Below are positions 35,257-47,232 of a stretch of 64,000 nt of DNA, one piece after another (position 1 is the first letter of the stretch; each line of letters begins with the position of its first letter). Under the pieces are notes generated by a model. The model did not search any database. It saw only the letters and a program-made list of their open reading frames with translations, and was not told the DNA's origin. The stretch is taken from the NCBI GenBank assembly GCA_027625915.1, contig JANTQA010000023.1:13516001-13580000 (forward strand). The letters run 5' to 3'. Made by a program: the position numbers and the translations under genes. The stretch comes from Anaeramoeba flamelloides (lineage: Eukaryota; Metamonada; Anaeramoebidae).

Positions 35257-38200
35257 TAAATTTTGTATAATATTTTAGTAAGTATAAATTTTATATTGCT
35301 ATTGAATTAAGAGACATCTAAATTTTATATTCAGTGAGAACTGAAATATAATTATAAATAGAAAAAATTCTCAAAAAGAATTAATTTTAAAAGAAAGAAC
35401 AAATATTATAAATTTTAGATTTTTTTGAAGTTTTGAAAAAAAAATTACAAAAAGATTCTCTTGATTAAAATAACTTTATGAAATTCTAGAACCAAACAAA
35501 CTAGTTCTAAAATTATATTTTTTACCTATACTTCTCTAACTTTTTACTTTATCTGAAAGTACTGTTGTTTTCCAATTAATACAGGAAAATTTTTATTTCA
35601 ATTTCCAAAATGATTATTAATTATTACTAATATAATCAAAATTACCAGAGTAAAAATTTTGTCTGAGAGTTAACTCAGGAAGTTTAATTTATCGTTTAAA
35701 AATACATTTCTAAACGATATTGTAAAGATCTTTTGGTTTTACTCCAACTTATAAACAAGAAAAATATTTTGGAAAGTGAACTAAAAATTTTCATTTTTTC
35801 ATTGGAAAATAATAGTATATTTATTTCAATGGCCTTAACTCTATAATATTTTAATGAGAAAAGGAAACACACATAGAAAAGAGGATTTAAATTTTATAAG
35901 ATTTATATGGAAATATCAAATTTGAATTAACAAAGATTGTAAGAGACCTGGCCTGACTAAATTTTCCAAAAAAAAAAAAAAAATAAATTTTAAACATAAC
36001 AAGATTTCTGGGTTCTGCAGTTTTTAAGGTTAACAAAAGAAATGTTAGCCCGAAAAGTAATCTAAATTTCATAATAAATAACCCACCTTACATTTGAATT
36101 ATGAATTACTTTTGTATCGTTATGAAGTTTTTCCTCTCACAATGAAAAGTTTGCAAATAAATCATTTTTTCTCTATTTTATTTTTTCAACAGTTTTTTGT
36201 TAAAATGGAAAATGAAAATGAAAAATATGAAAGAAGTAACAGATGAATTAATGAAAATTTTGGTTTCAAATATGAAAAAGAGATTAGATTTAGTTATTCA
36301 AATGTAAGGAGAATCGATAAATGGGTTTTTTTACTAATTTAAAATTTCAATTTTTCATATAATACTTCTTTCAAAATTAATTGCCCAATTTTTTTTAACA
36401 GTTTGTTTTATTTTTTTTTCTTTTATTTTTAGACAAAAAATAAATATCTCTTGAGTATAGTATTGAATATTAAAATCTAAATTTTTATATTATAATAGAT
36501 AACTTCAATTATTAAAAATATTTTTATTTAAAATTTTATTTTTAATTGGCCAATTATTATGAAAGATAGTTTATTTCTATTTACCAAACAGAAAATTCAA
36601 AGAGTACCTAAAGATCAGTAAAGAAAATTTTTGAAATCATTAAACCAATGTTCAAAGGATATTTTAAAGTTTACACACGAGGGTAAAATGAGAAAGGTAA
36701 TTTTCTCTCTTCAAAAATAAATAAATAAAAATAAAAGGATATTTTCTAAATAATTAGCTCCAAAAATATAAAAGTACTCATTATGTGGATTTCTAAATAT
36801 TATAATTGATTGACATTTAGATAAGTGTTTACAAGTTTCAACTATTCAATTAGCTTATATACATATATATTTCAATTAAATGAAAAATAAAAAATGAAAA
36901 CGCTAAAAAAATTAACCTTTCAAATATACAATACAACTTATTTGGCTCAAAGTGAAAAGGTAATATTACTATTGTCTCACTCAAAATTGATTTATTATGG
37001 TCGAGAATCTTTCTCTGTTCATTATTAAAAATTCGTAGTTTTGTAAATTTTTACTATTTTAGATAAGGGGGAATATCCAAAACGAGTTCTTTGCTTACAA
37101 TTCAAATTCCATCACACCTTTATGATTAAGCTGATTAAGATTTTTTATAAAAGTACCCAAAAAGAAATTTTTTTTTCAGAGAAAAATGGTATTTTTTTCT
37201 ATTTTATTTTGTTCTTTGATTGTAAATACCCTACTTTCACAGTGTGGGAATCAAGATTAGTATTGATTTCTGATGAATTTATTGAATTATAAAGAGTTAT
37301 TAGTGCCTTTGAAAGTGAAACTGACTTTAAGGGAAAATGAATCAAATAAAAGGTTGCTTGGGAATACTTTTGAAGTGTTTAGTAAAAAGGGGTTTGAAAG
37401 AAAAATAAAAACTCCCTCAACCGTCATTTTTTGACAAAAAAATTTTAGTTTAATCTTTTGACACAAGATCGGAAATACCTTAACCAATATAAAATGGTAG
37501 TTTTTGTGGAATACCTCTAGAATTCATTCGAAATCAACACCTTGAATATTTGAATAAGTTTTGAAAAATATCATCGAAACTAAAGAATTAATCAACAAAC
37601 TCCCTTGAAAAAACATTTTTTAAAACCTTTTGTGAAGTAGATCAAAAAAACAAAAGCCCCTAAAATGAAAACGTTTCAAAAGATACATGTTAACCAAAAT
37701 TGAAAAAATAATTGTACTGATTCCATTTGGATTTCTCATATAAAAATGAAAAATATCAAAGTGTTTCTAATTCAAAGTGTAGATTTTAAATCTATCAACT
37801 CAAAAGAAAATACAAATTTGGGTATATTATTATAAAAATATCAAAGCTAATTAATGAAAAAATTTTTGTTGGATCATAAATAAGATTTTAGAATGAATAG
37901 TATTTCAGCTGTGATCTCAAAACTGTTTCAGAAGCAAAGGAAGAAATGATCTCTGATCAAAATAGTGGTATTTTTTCTAAATAAAAAGAAAAAACAAAAT
38001 ATATAATTCCTTTTCAAAAATTTTTTAACAACAAAATTTTTCAAGAAATTAAACTGAACATTTTCCAAAAAACTTTCTCCACTGACTCGAATTTTGGTTA
38101 AAATTTTTAGAGAATGATTTGGGTTTCATTTTTTTGAAAAGAATTGTTTATTAAACATTTTTAGTTATTCACATAAATTCATTTCAAAACTTGACCAACA

Positions 38201-38412
38201 AAACAACCGACACCAATAATAGCAGTCTCAACAAAAACGAACATTAATAAAATCCAAAAAGAGAAAGTATTTGGAACCTCAAATCAAAATTCATTTTGAT
38301 CCCTTTTTAACAACAAATCCTTTCTTTGGACAAAACAAATAAAAAAAAACCGCTAACCAAACCTAACCAGGCAACAAATCTTTAAGCCAACTATCTTTAG
38401 CTAATTCAAGAC

Positions 38413-41400
38413 ATGGGCCCAACAAACTCTAAACAAAACACACGAGAAAGGGTTGATTATGTGAAACAAAACCTTGTCAAAATCCCGAAGGAGTTGCAAA
38501 ATTATCCACAGTTAAGGTCGCTCAACATTGCTGGCAACCAAATTGACAAATACCCGAAGTGGCTGACTCAAAACACGTCTTTAACGTACTTGAATTGCAC
38601 ACACAATTCGCTTCGGATGCTACCGCCGAACGTCTACAAGTTGCAGTGTCTGGAGCAATTGGACGCGGGCTTCAATGAGCTCCAAACCCTCTCACCAACG
38701 ATCGGGGCCTTAAACGGGCTAACGCGCCTAGACCTAAGGCACAACAAAATTGTTACCCTACCGACAACTCTCAATAGCTTAGCTTCATTGGAGACGTTGA
38801 TTTTGCTCAATAACCAAATTGCAACGCTGCCAAGTTTCCGTGGGATGGACAATTTAATTAATTTGCATTTAGACGGGAACAGGATCGTGGAATTAAATAA
38901 CAACACCTTTTCCGGGTTAGACAAATTGGAATATATTGATTTGTCTTATAACAATATTAGCAGCACCCCACAAAAGTTATTCCAAGATTTGGTGAATTTA
39001 AAAAAATTATATTTAAATGGCAACAGATTGAAATCGATTGGGAAAGGGTTTGAAAGTTTACAAAGTTTAGTTGTTTTGGAAGCTAATTTTAACAAAATGG
39101 AAACTATAACCAAGGAAATTAGCAATTTACAAAGCATCAAAAAAATAAGTTTCAAAAAAAATGCAATAAAAAACTTGCCAATTGAATTTCAAAAATTGAA
39201 CAAAACACTTATTGAAATAGACTTTAGCGAAAATAATTTTGAGGAATTTCCAAATTTATTATTATCATTTGAAAACTTGGAAAAAATAGATTTTGAATCA
39301 AATGGAATTCAAGAAATAAATACCACTAACAATAAGAAGGAGAAGGAAATAAAATTACATAATTTGAAGACACTAAATTTATCAAAAAATAAAATCCAGT
39401 ATTTAGGTGCAACTATCTTTTCAAAATTAATCAAATTAGAAAAATTGATTTTACATCATAACAATTTAAAAGAGCTGCCGATTTCCATTAAAAAATTAAA
39501 AAACTTAAAATTGCTCTTTTTAAGATCAAATTTATTAACCAAATTACCCAATGAAATCGGTTCATGCGCATTGCTCCAAACACTTAGTCTAGCACAAAAT
39601 CAGTTATTTCAATTACCAGATAAAATAGGGGATTTGGTTTCACTAAGAAAGCTATTACTAGAAGACAACAATTTACAGGAATTGCCAAACAGTTTAAATA
39701 ACCTGATTAAATTAGAAACTTTAAATCTGTCCTCAAATAATTTCCGCACCTTCCCGAAAATTGTTTGTCAAATAACACAATTAAAGTCACTGCAATTGGC
39801 GCATAACAAAATTAATTATATACCCAATAATATTATTCAATTGCAAAGGTTGATCGAGTTGGATTTAAATTGTAATAGAATAGTCTTTTTCCCTCGCTCG
39901 TTTGGGTATTTTGAAAATTTGCAAATCATATCCCTAGCAGGTAATAGGATCACAAGAATCCCTCAAAAGTTTTTTGAATTAAATCGATATACACGATTTG
40001 GTGGCTATCAAATTGATTTTTCGCATAATAAATTGAAAAAAATGGGCCAAATTTGGGCCAAATTGTTAGGGTTAACAGACGTATTAGATTTGTCTCATAA
40101 CCAAATTCAAAAAGTGTTGATCAAAAAATTTGAGCATTCCTCACAGGTTGGAACTTTAAAATTAAGTCATAATAAAATAACCAAATTGAATTTAATTCAA
40201 TTGGGTTTGGCGAATTATTTAAAGCAGTTGCATATCGAGGGAAATGCCTATGATGTCAATTTTAAAAAATTATTGCAACAAATGAAAAATAATTCAAAAA
40301 CTTTAATTCAAAAGAATAAAAAGAATAAAAAAAAAAAAAAAAAAAATATTAATAATCATCATTCTTCAATAATTAATTATTTGTCAGAATCAATAGCGCA
40401 CTTCAATTATATTATCAAATATCGTCAGCATAAAAAAAATGAAAAACTGTCAAAGCAACAATTAAAGCAAAAACAACGACAGCAAAGAAAGCAATTGCAG
40501 GAGCAACAGCAAAGCAATAATAATAATTTTTTTGAATATAACGAATTATATTTTCGCCATTTGATCGAATTATTAGTCGACCCTCTTGGCGGAGATACAA
40601 TTGGTAGACAGATCTCAGTCAAAACTAATAGATTTTCAGTTGGCTATTCTCAGTCCAGGGGCAAGTATGATCAAATGGAAGATTCTTTATTAATTCGCAC
40701 CAATCTGTTAAACAATGTAGATTTATTTGCAATATTTGATGGGCATGGCGGCAGATTTACCGCAATGTATGCAGCAGATCTGTTCCCAATTATGATCAGA
40801 AAGGCGCTATTAAACGTTTTTAAGCAATTAAAGCAATTGAACAATATCAATAATTCAAATCAAAACAATTTAAAAGAAAAATCAGAAGAATTCTTAATCG
40901 AAAATGTTCCCAAATTATTTGAAAAGGTTTTTTCAGATTTCAATTATTTAAGAAAAAAAATTAAAGATGACGACTCTGGCTGTACAGTTTCAATAATTTT
41001 AATAATAGGGCAATTATGCTTTTCTTCAAATTTAGGAAACATCAAATCCTTAATGTTGCGAAACAATAATGAAATCAAATGCTTAACCCAGGAACACAAG
41101 CCCGAGAACCCCGAAGAAAGATCAAGAATAATGAAACTCGGAGGGATTGTCACAGACAATGGAAGTATCAATTCGTCTCTAGCCATTTCGAGAGCACTTG
41201 GTGATCTTGATTTCCAGCCCTTTGTTTCCTATGAACCATCCGTCTCCTTTATTAAATTAAAGGAAACAGATGAAAGGATAATTATTGCCACTTCGTCAAT
41301 TTGGGAACTGATCCCAGAACGTAAATTATTTGAAGAGATTTCAAATATTAAAGACCCCTTCAAGGCTAGTTTCCATTTGAGAACGATCGCATCAAGTCTT

Positions 41401-42573
41401 TGCAATACAGAAAATTTATCAATTTGCGTAATTAATTTATCATCAACATCGCCGTCAACAACAAAATCAACAATAACAGAGAACAGAATTGGTGAAAATT
41501 ATATTAACACGCAAAAAGCAATCGAAAACCGGAAAAAGCGAAATCAAAAAAAGCAATTAAATGAAAAAAATGCTCGGTTGTTGAAAAAAAAAGATCAAAA
41601 AATTAATTTTGAAAATTATCTAAAAGAACTTTTAGAAAATTCCAAACCATTGAAAATGAAAAACCCGAATAATAAAAAAAAAATAAAAATTACAATAATA
41701 AAAACAAATCCTGATAATAAAAATAAAATTGATAATGATAGTGATAATGGCAAGGAGAATGGAAACGAAAATGAAAATAATAACAAAAATAGCAGTAATT
41801 TAAAGAATGAGATGGAAATTGAAAACAGTCAAAAAATTGTTAAAGAAATTGAAATTGAAAAAGAAAAAGAAATCGATGTTGAAAAGGAAATCGAAAAAAT
41901 GCAAAAAGAAAGACTATTAACAGAAAGTAATCAAATGAGTTTGGGTATTAGCTTTAAAATCAATGAATTGAAAAACTTCAACATACTTTCTGATCATAAC
42001 GAAAACAAATCGCAACAAAATAAGTATCCAGAATTAATTCAAAGCAGCCATTTAAAAGTCACTCCGAATATTAAAAGATGGCGTGGATTAAATTATCTTA
42101 AAAAAATGAAGGGGATCGGTAATACGCCTACAATCGAATTAACACCAAATGAAATCAAACAATTAAAAGAAAAGCTTGAAAAGAATATTGTAATTGATGA
42201 AGATAGCGAGAGTGAGAGTGATTCAGATTTTGATTTTGATTTGAAAAGTGAAAGTGAAAATGTGAAGGACGACAAAAGTATTGACGAAGATGATATGAAT
42301 CAATTAAAAGAAAATCTTGAAAAAAATATTATAATTGATGAAGACAAAGATGGCGACGGTGGAAGTGAGAGTGGGAGTGCTTCAGATTTTGATTTTGATT
42401 TGAAAAATAAAAATGATTATAAAAAAAACAACGATGATGATGATGATGATGAAATTAGAATTGATTTGAAAAATCTTTCTGATCTTGAAAATGGTAATCC
42501 AAATGAATTACTTAATATAAGTAATTTAGAAATTGGTCATAATTTTTCTTCTTCTGCTGGCGAAAAAGACTAA
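38413..42573 (+). CDS. Leucine-rich-repeat / PP2C-type phosphatase fusion, probably catalytically altered
   Basis: A single exon encodes 1386 residues. Residues 30-620 are about 25 leucine-rich repeats of the LxxLxLxxN type, starting LRSLNIAGNQIDKYP. Residues 625-710 are Lys/Gln/Asn low complexity. Residues 735-1010 are a PP2C domain: QMED at 754-757, FAIFDGHGG near 771-779, SGCTVSI, LTQEHKPENPEERSRIMKLG and LAISRALGDLDF. Several catalytic positions differ. The Arg three residues before the MED motif is Tyr752. The metal-binding Asp of the usual ASDGxWD is Ser961 in ATSSIWE. The late DN motif is EN (Glu1000). It is therefore probably a pseudophosphatase or a much altered enzyme. The C-terminus is acidic, with two copies of a unit containing QLKExLEKNIxIDED near residues 1250 and 1297. 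The N-terminus MGPTNS resembles a myristoylation site, but Pro3 is unfavourable. Similar fusions occur in amoebae and in PHLPP phosphatases. Confidence 0.92.
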   Translation: MGPTNSKQNTRERVDYVKQNLVKIPKELQNYPQLRSLNIAGNQIDKYPKWLTQNTSLTYLNCTHNSLRMLPPNVYKLQCLEQLDAGFNELQTLSPTIGALNGLTRLDLRHNKIVTLPTTLNSLASLETLILLNNQIATLPSFRGMDNLINLHLDGNRIVELNNNTFSGLDKLEYIDLSYNNISSTPQKLFQDLVNLKKLYLNGNRLKSIGKGFESLQSLVVLEANFNKMETITKEISNLQSIKKISFKKNAIKNLPIEFQKLNKTLIEIDFSENNFEEFPNLLLSFENLEKIDFESNGIQEINTTNNKKEKEIKLHNLKTLNLSKNKIQYLGATIFSKLIKLEKLILHHNNLKELPISIKKLKNLKLLFLRSNLLTKLPNEIGSCALLQTLSLAQNQLFQLPDKIGDLVSLRKLLLEDNNLQELPNSLNNLIKLETLNLSSNNFRTFPKIVCQITQLKSLQLAHNKINYIPNNIIQLQRLIELDLNCNRIVFFPRSFGYFENLQIISLAGNRITRIPQKFFELNRYTRFGGYQIDFSHNKLKKMGQIWAKLLGLTDVLDLSHNQIQKVLIKKFEHSSQVGTLKLSHNKITKLNLIQLGLANYLKQLHIEGNAYDVNFKKLLQQMKNNSKTLIQKNKKNKKKKKKNINNHHSSIINYLSESIAHFNYIIKYRQHKKNEKLSKQQLKQKQRQQRKQLQEQQQSNNNNFFEYNELYFRHLIELLVDPLGGDTIGRQISVKTNRFSVGYSQSRGKYDQMEDSLLIRTNLLNNVDLFAIFDGHGGRFTAMYAADLFPIMIRKALLNVFKQLKQLNNINNSNQNNLKEKSEEFLIENVPKLFEKVFSDFNYLRKKIKDDDSGCTVSIILIIGQLCFSSNLGNIKSLMLRNNNEIKCLTQEHKPENPEERSRIMKLGGIVTDNGSINSSLAISRALGDLDFQPFVSYEPSVSFIKLKETDERIIIATSSIWELIPERKLFEEISNIKDPFKASFHLRTIASSLCNTENLSICVINLSSTSPSTTKSTITENRIGENYINTQKAIENRKKRNQKKQLNEKNARLLKKKDQKINFENYLKELLENSKPLKMKNPNNKKKIKITIIKTNPDNKNKIDNDSDNGKENGNENENNNKNSSNLKNEMEIENSQKIVKEIEIEKEKEIDVEKEIEKMQKERLLTESNQMSLGISFKINELKNFNILSDHNENKSQQNKYPELIQSSHLKVTPNIKRWRGLNYLKKMKGIGNTPTIELTPNEIKQLKEKLEKNIVIDEDSESESDSDFDFDLKSESENVKDDKSIDEDDMNQLKENLEKNIIIDEDKDGDGGSESGSASDFDFDLKNKNDYKKNNDDDDDDEIRIDLKNLSDLENGNPNELLNISNLEIGHNFSSSAGEKD

Positions 42574-43709
42574 AATGCTTGTTGTAATAATTAAATTTAA
42601 ATTCAAAAATAATTTTTAAAAAAATATAAAATTAAAGTATTTTTTTATTGGCTAATTATTTTTGAATCAATATAACCTTTTGATTTGTTTAATAATATAA
42701 ATTAGAAAAAAATATGATTAATTTTAAAATAAATACACCTTTTTATATTATTTTTTTTTAGAAATTTCTTTTTTTAAACTTAAATCCATTTTAATCAAAG
42801 TCGCCTCAGTGAAAAATGAAAAATTCAATTTTTTTTGTTCAAGAATTAGCTAATTTAAGATAAATTATAACAAAGAGTTATAATAATCCTCAGTTAGAAG
42901 TTGATTTTTATCTTATAAATACGTTAGCAAGTTAGAAATTTTCAAAAAATTAAAATGTATTAAAATTTTTTGGTATAATTTTAAGAGAAATGTTTTATTC
43001 AAAATTTCTCATTTTCTAAAGGACAATTAAAAGTAAAAACACAAAGATTTTTTTATAGGTAATGTATTCACTGTAAAAGAAAAAAAATAGTAATCTCAAT
43101 TTTTTGAGGTTTATCGGTTTTAAAAAGATTTTCTTTGTTTCAAATTAGTTTGGATAAAAAAAAAAACAAATGTGAAAAATGAAAAAGAAAAATGAAATTA
43201 ATTCAAATATAAACAAAAAAAAATTTTTTTCAATACAATCATCAAAAGGTTTTCTAATAGTATTGTTTCATAAATTTTGCTTCTTGAAATACAAAATTTA
43301 TTACAATTAAATATTTTTTGTACTTTTAATGTAAGTGACTTGAAATTTAATTGATAAATTGGTAATTAAAGTGCAAAAAAAAAAAACTCTTTAACCCCAT
43401 TGCAATTTTAGAAAATTTTAAATAAACATTTTACATATTTTAAAAAATTTACTACATTGAACAAAAAAATAACCTGTACCATAAATAAAATCCTTGCCTC
43501 AAATACAACTGTACTTTTTTTTTCTTCATGTTACAATATATCAGATAACTCGCCGCCCAATTGTATATGTAGTGTAAAATCAATTTTTGAGGGCAAATTC
43601 TTGGTATTTTAATTAAATTTTTAATATAGGGAAGGGAATTCTTTAAAATTAGTTCGAAATATTTTTGTTTTTTTTTTTTTGATCGAGATCGTGTATCAAT
43701 CTAATGTAC

Positions 43710-44216
43710 CCAGTTTTTATGAGTGAATTGAATGCATCCAAAGTGGTTCCACTAATTTTCAAAATTTTTTTATGAAAAAAATCAAAATTGAAATCATTTT
43801 TTCACATCTTGGCTTTTCTTCATTTTTTTTTTCAAATTTTCTTGATAATCTAATTGATTTAAATTTTTTTTTTTTATCGGAAAGTCAATAATCACTTTGT
43901 AAAGGCCTGTTATTTCTAATGTTATTGATAAAGTCGTAATGATTGTAGAGAAATTATTTTGTTCTGTATTGGAATTTTATTTGATCTTTAATCAAAGATC
44001 AAAATGAACTTGGCCATTTTTCTCAATTTGTCACCTAAGAATTTTAGTTTATCAATTTTTTTGAAAATTTATGGATTTTTTCGTTTTACATCAGACCGAT
44101 ATCAACTATTCTTTGATCTTTATTATTCTATTTATTTTTTATTTATTCTTTGAAGGTTAATTATAAATCATAATTGTTATTCGCAAAAAAAATATTGGAT
44201 CCCTTAACTGTAATAA
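43710..44216 (-). mobile_element. Tc1/mariner-like MITE family D, copy 4
   Basis: It aligns in reverse with the 62.8-63.6 kb copy: AAATTGAAATCATTTTTTCA, AAGTCAATAATCACTTTGTA and a right end GGATCCCTTAACTGTAATAA. It lies between two family F sequences and may have inserted into or beside one of them. Confidence 0.6.
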
Positions 44217-44274
44217 AGTTTGTAAAATTGTCTTAAAAATTAACTTTTCTTTATTTTATTTTTCTTATTGTGTC

Positions 44275-44610
44275 AATTTAACATCCAATTCACAACCCAA
44301 TATGATACAAAAGTTAAAATAAATTTTGATTGTAAAACCCAGATTATTTTTACTAAATTATGGATTAGGAATTCGATTTGTTCAAATATTGTGTAATTAT
44401 TTCAATTTTTTTGAATTTTTTTTGAAATTGATTATATTTATTTTCGAAGATAGATGAAGATATTTACTCTATTTTTTAAGAAAAATTTTCCATTTTGATT
44501 ATTTATTTTTAGAATTTCTTTTTATATAATAAAACTTTTGTAAACCAATACCATATTTAATTATGGTTTATCATCTGTTTCTTTGTTCTATTAATGTATA
44601 TTTATTCTAT
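44275..44610 (+). repeat. Dispersed repeat family F, copy 2
   Basis: Counterpart of 13030-13370. A further partial copy (about 43545-43680) lies just upstream in the same orientation, separated by the family D element. Confidence 0.6.
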
Positions 44611-45015
44611 ATAATTAAAAAGTATTTTTATTTTGAATCATCACAAGCATGAAAAAATAAATTTAAAAAAAAAATAGTTAGACAAAACTAATATGTAGAT
44701 TAACCTTTCATCCACGATAAGAAGGTTTATTCACAAAATAATCAAAATTCCAGAACTTTAAATACATGAAATTATTGTATTTATTGTTTTTTAGATAATT
44801 ACTTCTTTTAAAACCTTTGGTCTAAAAAAAGGTATTTTACGGGGAAAATATCGATATAAACTGAAGAATGAATTTTACTTAATTTAACTTGGAGATATTT
44901 ACTTTTTTTAGATAATAACCAATAGTTTTGAAAATATTATACTCCCCTAAGAAAATTAAAATAGTGAAAAAAAATTGCTTATGATAATTATTGAGAGTTC
45001 CATCAAGTGCATAGC

Positions 45016-45714
45016 TTTTTTTTGAATTTTCGAAATTAAAAGAAAATTTAATAAATTTTCGGTTTATTTCAATAAGTAAAAAAAGTTAACGGTGCTTTTC
45101 TTGAGGTTTTCTGTTCTATCTGCGAAGTATCCTAGATTTTTGAGGTTTTCTATTTTATACAGACAATCTATTGATTTTCTTTGGTTTTTTTGAGGTTTTC
45201 TAATTCATTTGTGAAGTGTTCTAAGTTTTTTTTACTTTTTGAAATAAACAGAAAATTTTAATAAATTTTCGGTTTATTTCGAAAAGTAAAAAAAACATAA
45301 AGAAAATCGATAGATTTTACAAATAAATAGAAAACTCTCAAAAACCTAACGAAAATCAATAGATTTTACAAATAAAATAGAAAACTCAAGAAAACCTAAG
45401 GGTGCTTTTACATAATTCAAAAGAATAGAGAAAACTATATGATTTTACTCAATCATTTTAAATTTTGGAAAAGCTAACGGTGGCTTTTTTTACTTTTTGA
45501 AATAAACTGAAAATTTTTGAAATTATCAGTTTATTACAAAAATAGAAAAAAAAACTAACAAAAAGTGTTTGTAGAGTGCCGAGGTTTTCTTGAGGTTTTC
45601 TATTTTATTTGTGAAATCTATCGATTTTCGTTAGGTTTTTTTTACTTTTTGAAATAAACAGAAAATTTTAATAAATTTTCGGTTTATTTCGAAAAGTAAA
45701 AAAAACCTAACGAA
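45016..45714. repeat. Array of fold-back hairpins and an interleaved 45-base unit
   Basis: Four self-complementary blocks lie at about 45016-45084, 45226-45296, 45486-45559 and 45631-45714. Each reads roughly TACTTTTTGAAATAAACAG, a short loop, then CGGTTTATTTCGAAAAGTA. Between them runs a second unit, GAGGTTTTCTATTTTATTTG followed by TCTATYGATTTTCGTTAGG, which occurs several times in both orientations (for example at 45141 and 45592 forward and 45300-45400 reversed). The last block has the longest stem, about 45 bases per arm. No coding capacity. Confidence 0.8.
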
Positions 45715-46776
45715 AAATCAAAAACAAAATATTTTTTTCAATTTATATCAATAAATAATTCCATAAACGTCAAAACAATTGGTTATCCGTTTGAAGAATA
45801 TTGATTAAATTTTAAATACTTTTAAAAATAAACCATTTTAACCACTTAACGTTAAAAAAAACTATTCAAATTGTTTATTATTAAATATTTAAAAAAAATC
45901 TTTCTAGAACCTGTTAAATTGAATTTTCCAAATTAAATTGTAAAATATCTTTCAAAATAATTTTTGATCCAAGATCTTTTATTAACCAATAGCGTTTATT
46001 ATAATTGAAGTTTTTAAAAAGTCAAAAATTAGCAAAATATTTAATTTTTTTTTAAAAAAATTTTTTAATAATCCTGATAGATTAAACTTTTTAGTACACT
46101 CTTTATTATAACAACAGTCTATTTTTGGTGAATTTATTCCTCAATTTAAATATATAATTGTTTCAATAACCCGTGTTGACGATTTTGTTTGTGTTTTTCA
46201 AAATTATTTGTGTTGTTTTTGTAAATAACTATTGGTTTTTTTTTTTTAATGAGTTTCCCATTTTTCAATAACTGTGTTTTTGATTCGTAATTTGTGGTTT
46301 AATAACAAATACAATTTAAGTATAACAAAACTTTCCAATCAACCACTATGTACAATAGATCATATGATCATCATGTTTTTCTACAACCTTTAAGACCAAT
46401 CTCCTCATAAAAGAGATCTAATTCAACAAAATTTAAACAAACCAACACCAAAATCCACAACCAACAAATCTATCAATTTGAATAAAGATAAAAAAAAAAC
46501 AATAAAAAAGGATAAAAAAAGTGTCTTTAAAACTTTTTTGGTGGTGTATCCAAATTAGCAAAAAATGAGCTATTTATTTTTCAAAAGTATTTTAGAAATT
46601 GAAATTAAAAAAAAATTCATTTCAATTTCCTTATTTGGCTTTATTTAATCGTCTTTTAATCTTATTTTGTAATTGGTGGACTTTATGAATTTTTTTTATT
46701 TGATTCTTTTTTGTGCCTCTATTGGATGAGATAAGAATCCTCAGTGTAGAAATATTTCATATTGAATCTAAAGTTA

Positions 46777-47137
46777 ATGAGTAGATATATTTTTTCTGGT
46801 GAAAAGTGGACAAGAACATGCTTAATTGACCAAATTATTTGATAATCAATTCTTTTTCAGCCATTTACATAATGAGGGCAGATTAAATCTCTTAAAAAGA
46901 TCAGTTTTCATTGATTTTAACAAGATCTTCCAATTTATTAATCAATTAAATGATCTAATATTTTGTTTATCTTTGAAAAACAATTTCATTTATTACTTCG
47001 AGAATGAAAATATTATTCATAGTGTATACTTCCCTGTTCAAAATAAAGACACTCTTCAAAATTTAATCATTTCTACAATAATTAAAAACCCAAAACAATT
47101 AATAAAATTTTTGTTAACAACAGTTAAAAACACATAA
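46777..47137 (+). CDS. Possible small two-exon gene of unknown function
   Basis: An open frame from 46861 to the stop at 47135-47137 is preceded by a good acceptor (TTCTTTTTCAG, ending 46860). A short upstream exon 46777-46805 starting ATGAGT ends at a GTGGAC donor; the join is in frame and gives 101 residues beginning MSRYIFSGE. The protein is hydrophobic, with FIDFNKIFQFINQLNDLIFC and YYFENENIIHSVYFPV. I do not recognise it. The exon could instead be the last exon of a longer gene with 5' exons further upstream. It ends less than 100 bases before the alpha-kinase start. Confidence 0.35.
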
Positions 47138-47232
47138 TTTGGCCTAAAAAATAAAAAAATTATTAAATCAAAGAAATCGTATTGATTTTTCGTATGAAAA
47201 ACATTTTTTTGTATTTTGAACCCATAATTGTA

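Larger units (their letters stand above)
33705..38412. other. Intergenic, 4.7 kb between ORP and LRR-PP2C genes
   Basis: No gene was recognised. It contains family E copy 2 (34428-34640) and family D copy 3 (34769-35256). The last 200 bases before the LRR-PP2C start are relatively rich in C and A on the plus strand, unlike the rest, and are probably the 5' untranslated region and core promoter. Confidence 0.55.
42574..46776. other. Intergenic, 4.2 kb, repeat-rich
   Basis: No gene was recognised. It carries a partial family F repeat (43545-43680), a family D element (43710-44216), a fuller family F repeat (44275-44610) and an array of hairpin-forming units (45016-45714). About 46440-46770 precedes the next possible gene. 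Confidence 0.55.

Noticed and set aside
38413-38430. N-myristoylation signal on the LRR-PP2C protein
   Set aside because: Gly2 and Ser6 fit the pattern, but Pro at position 3 is excluded by the usual consensus.
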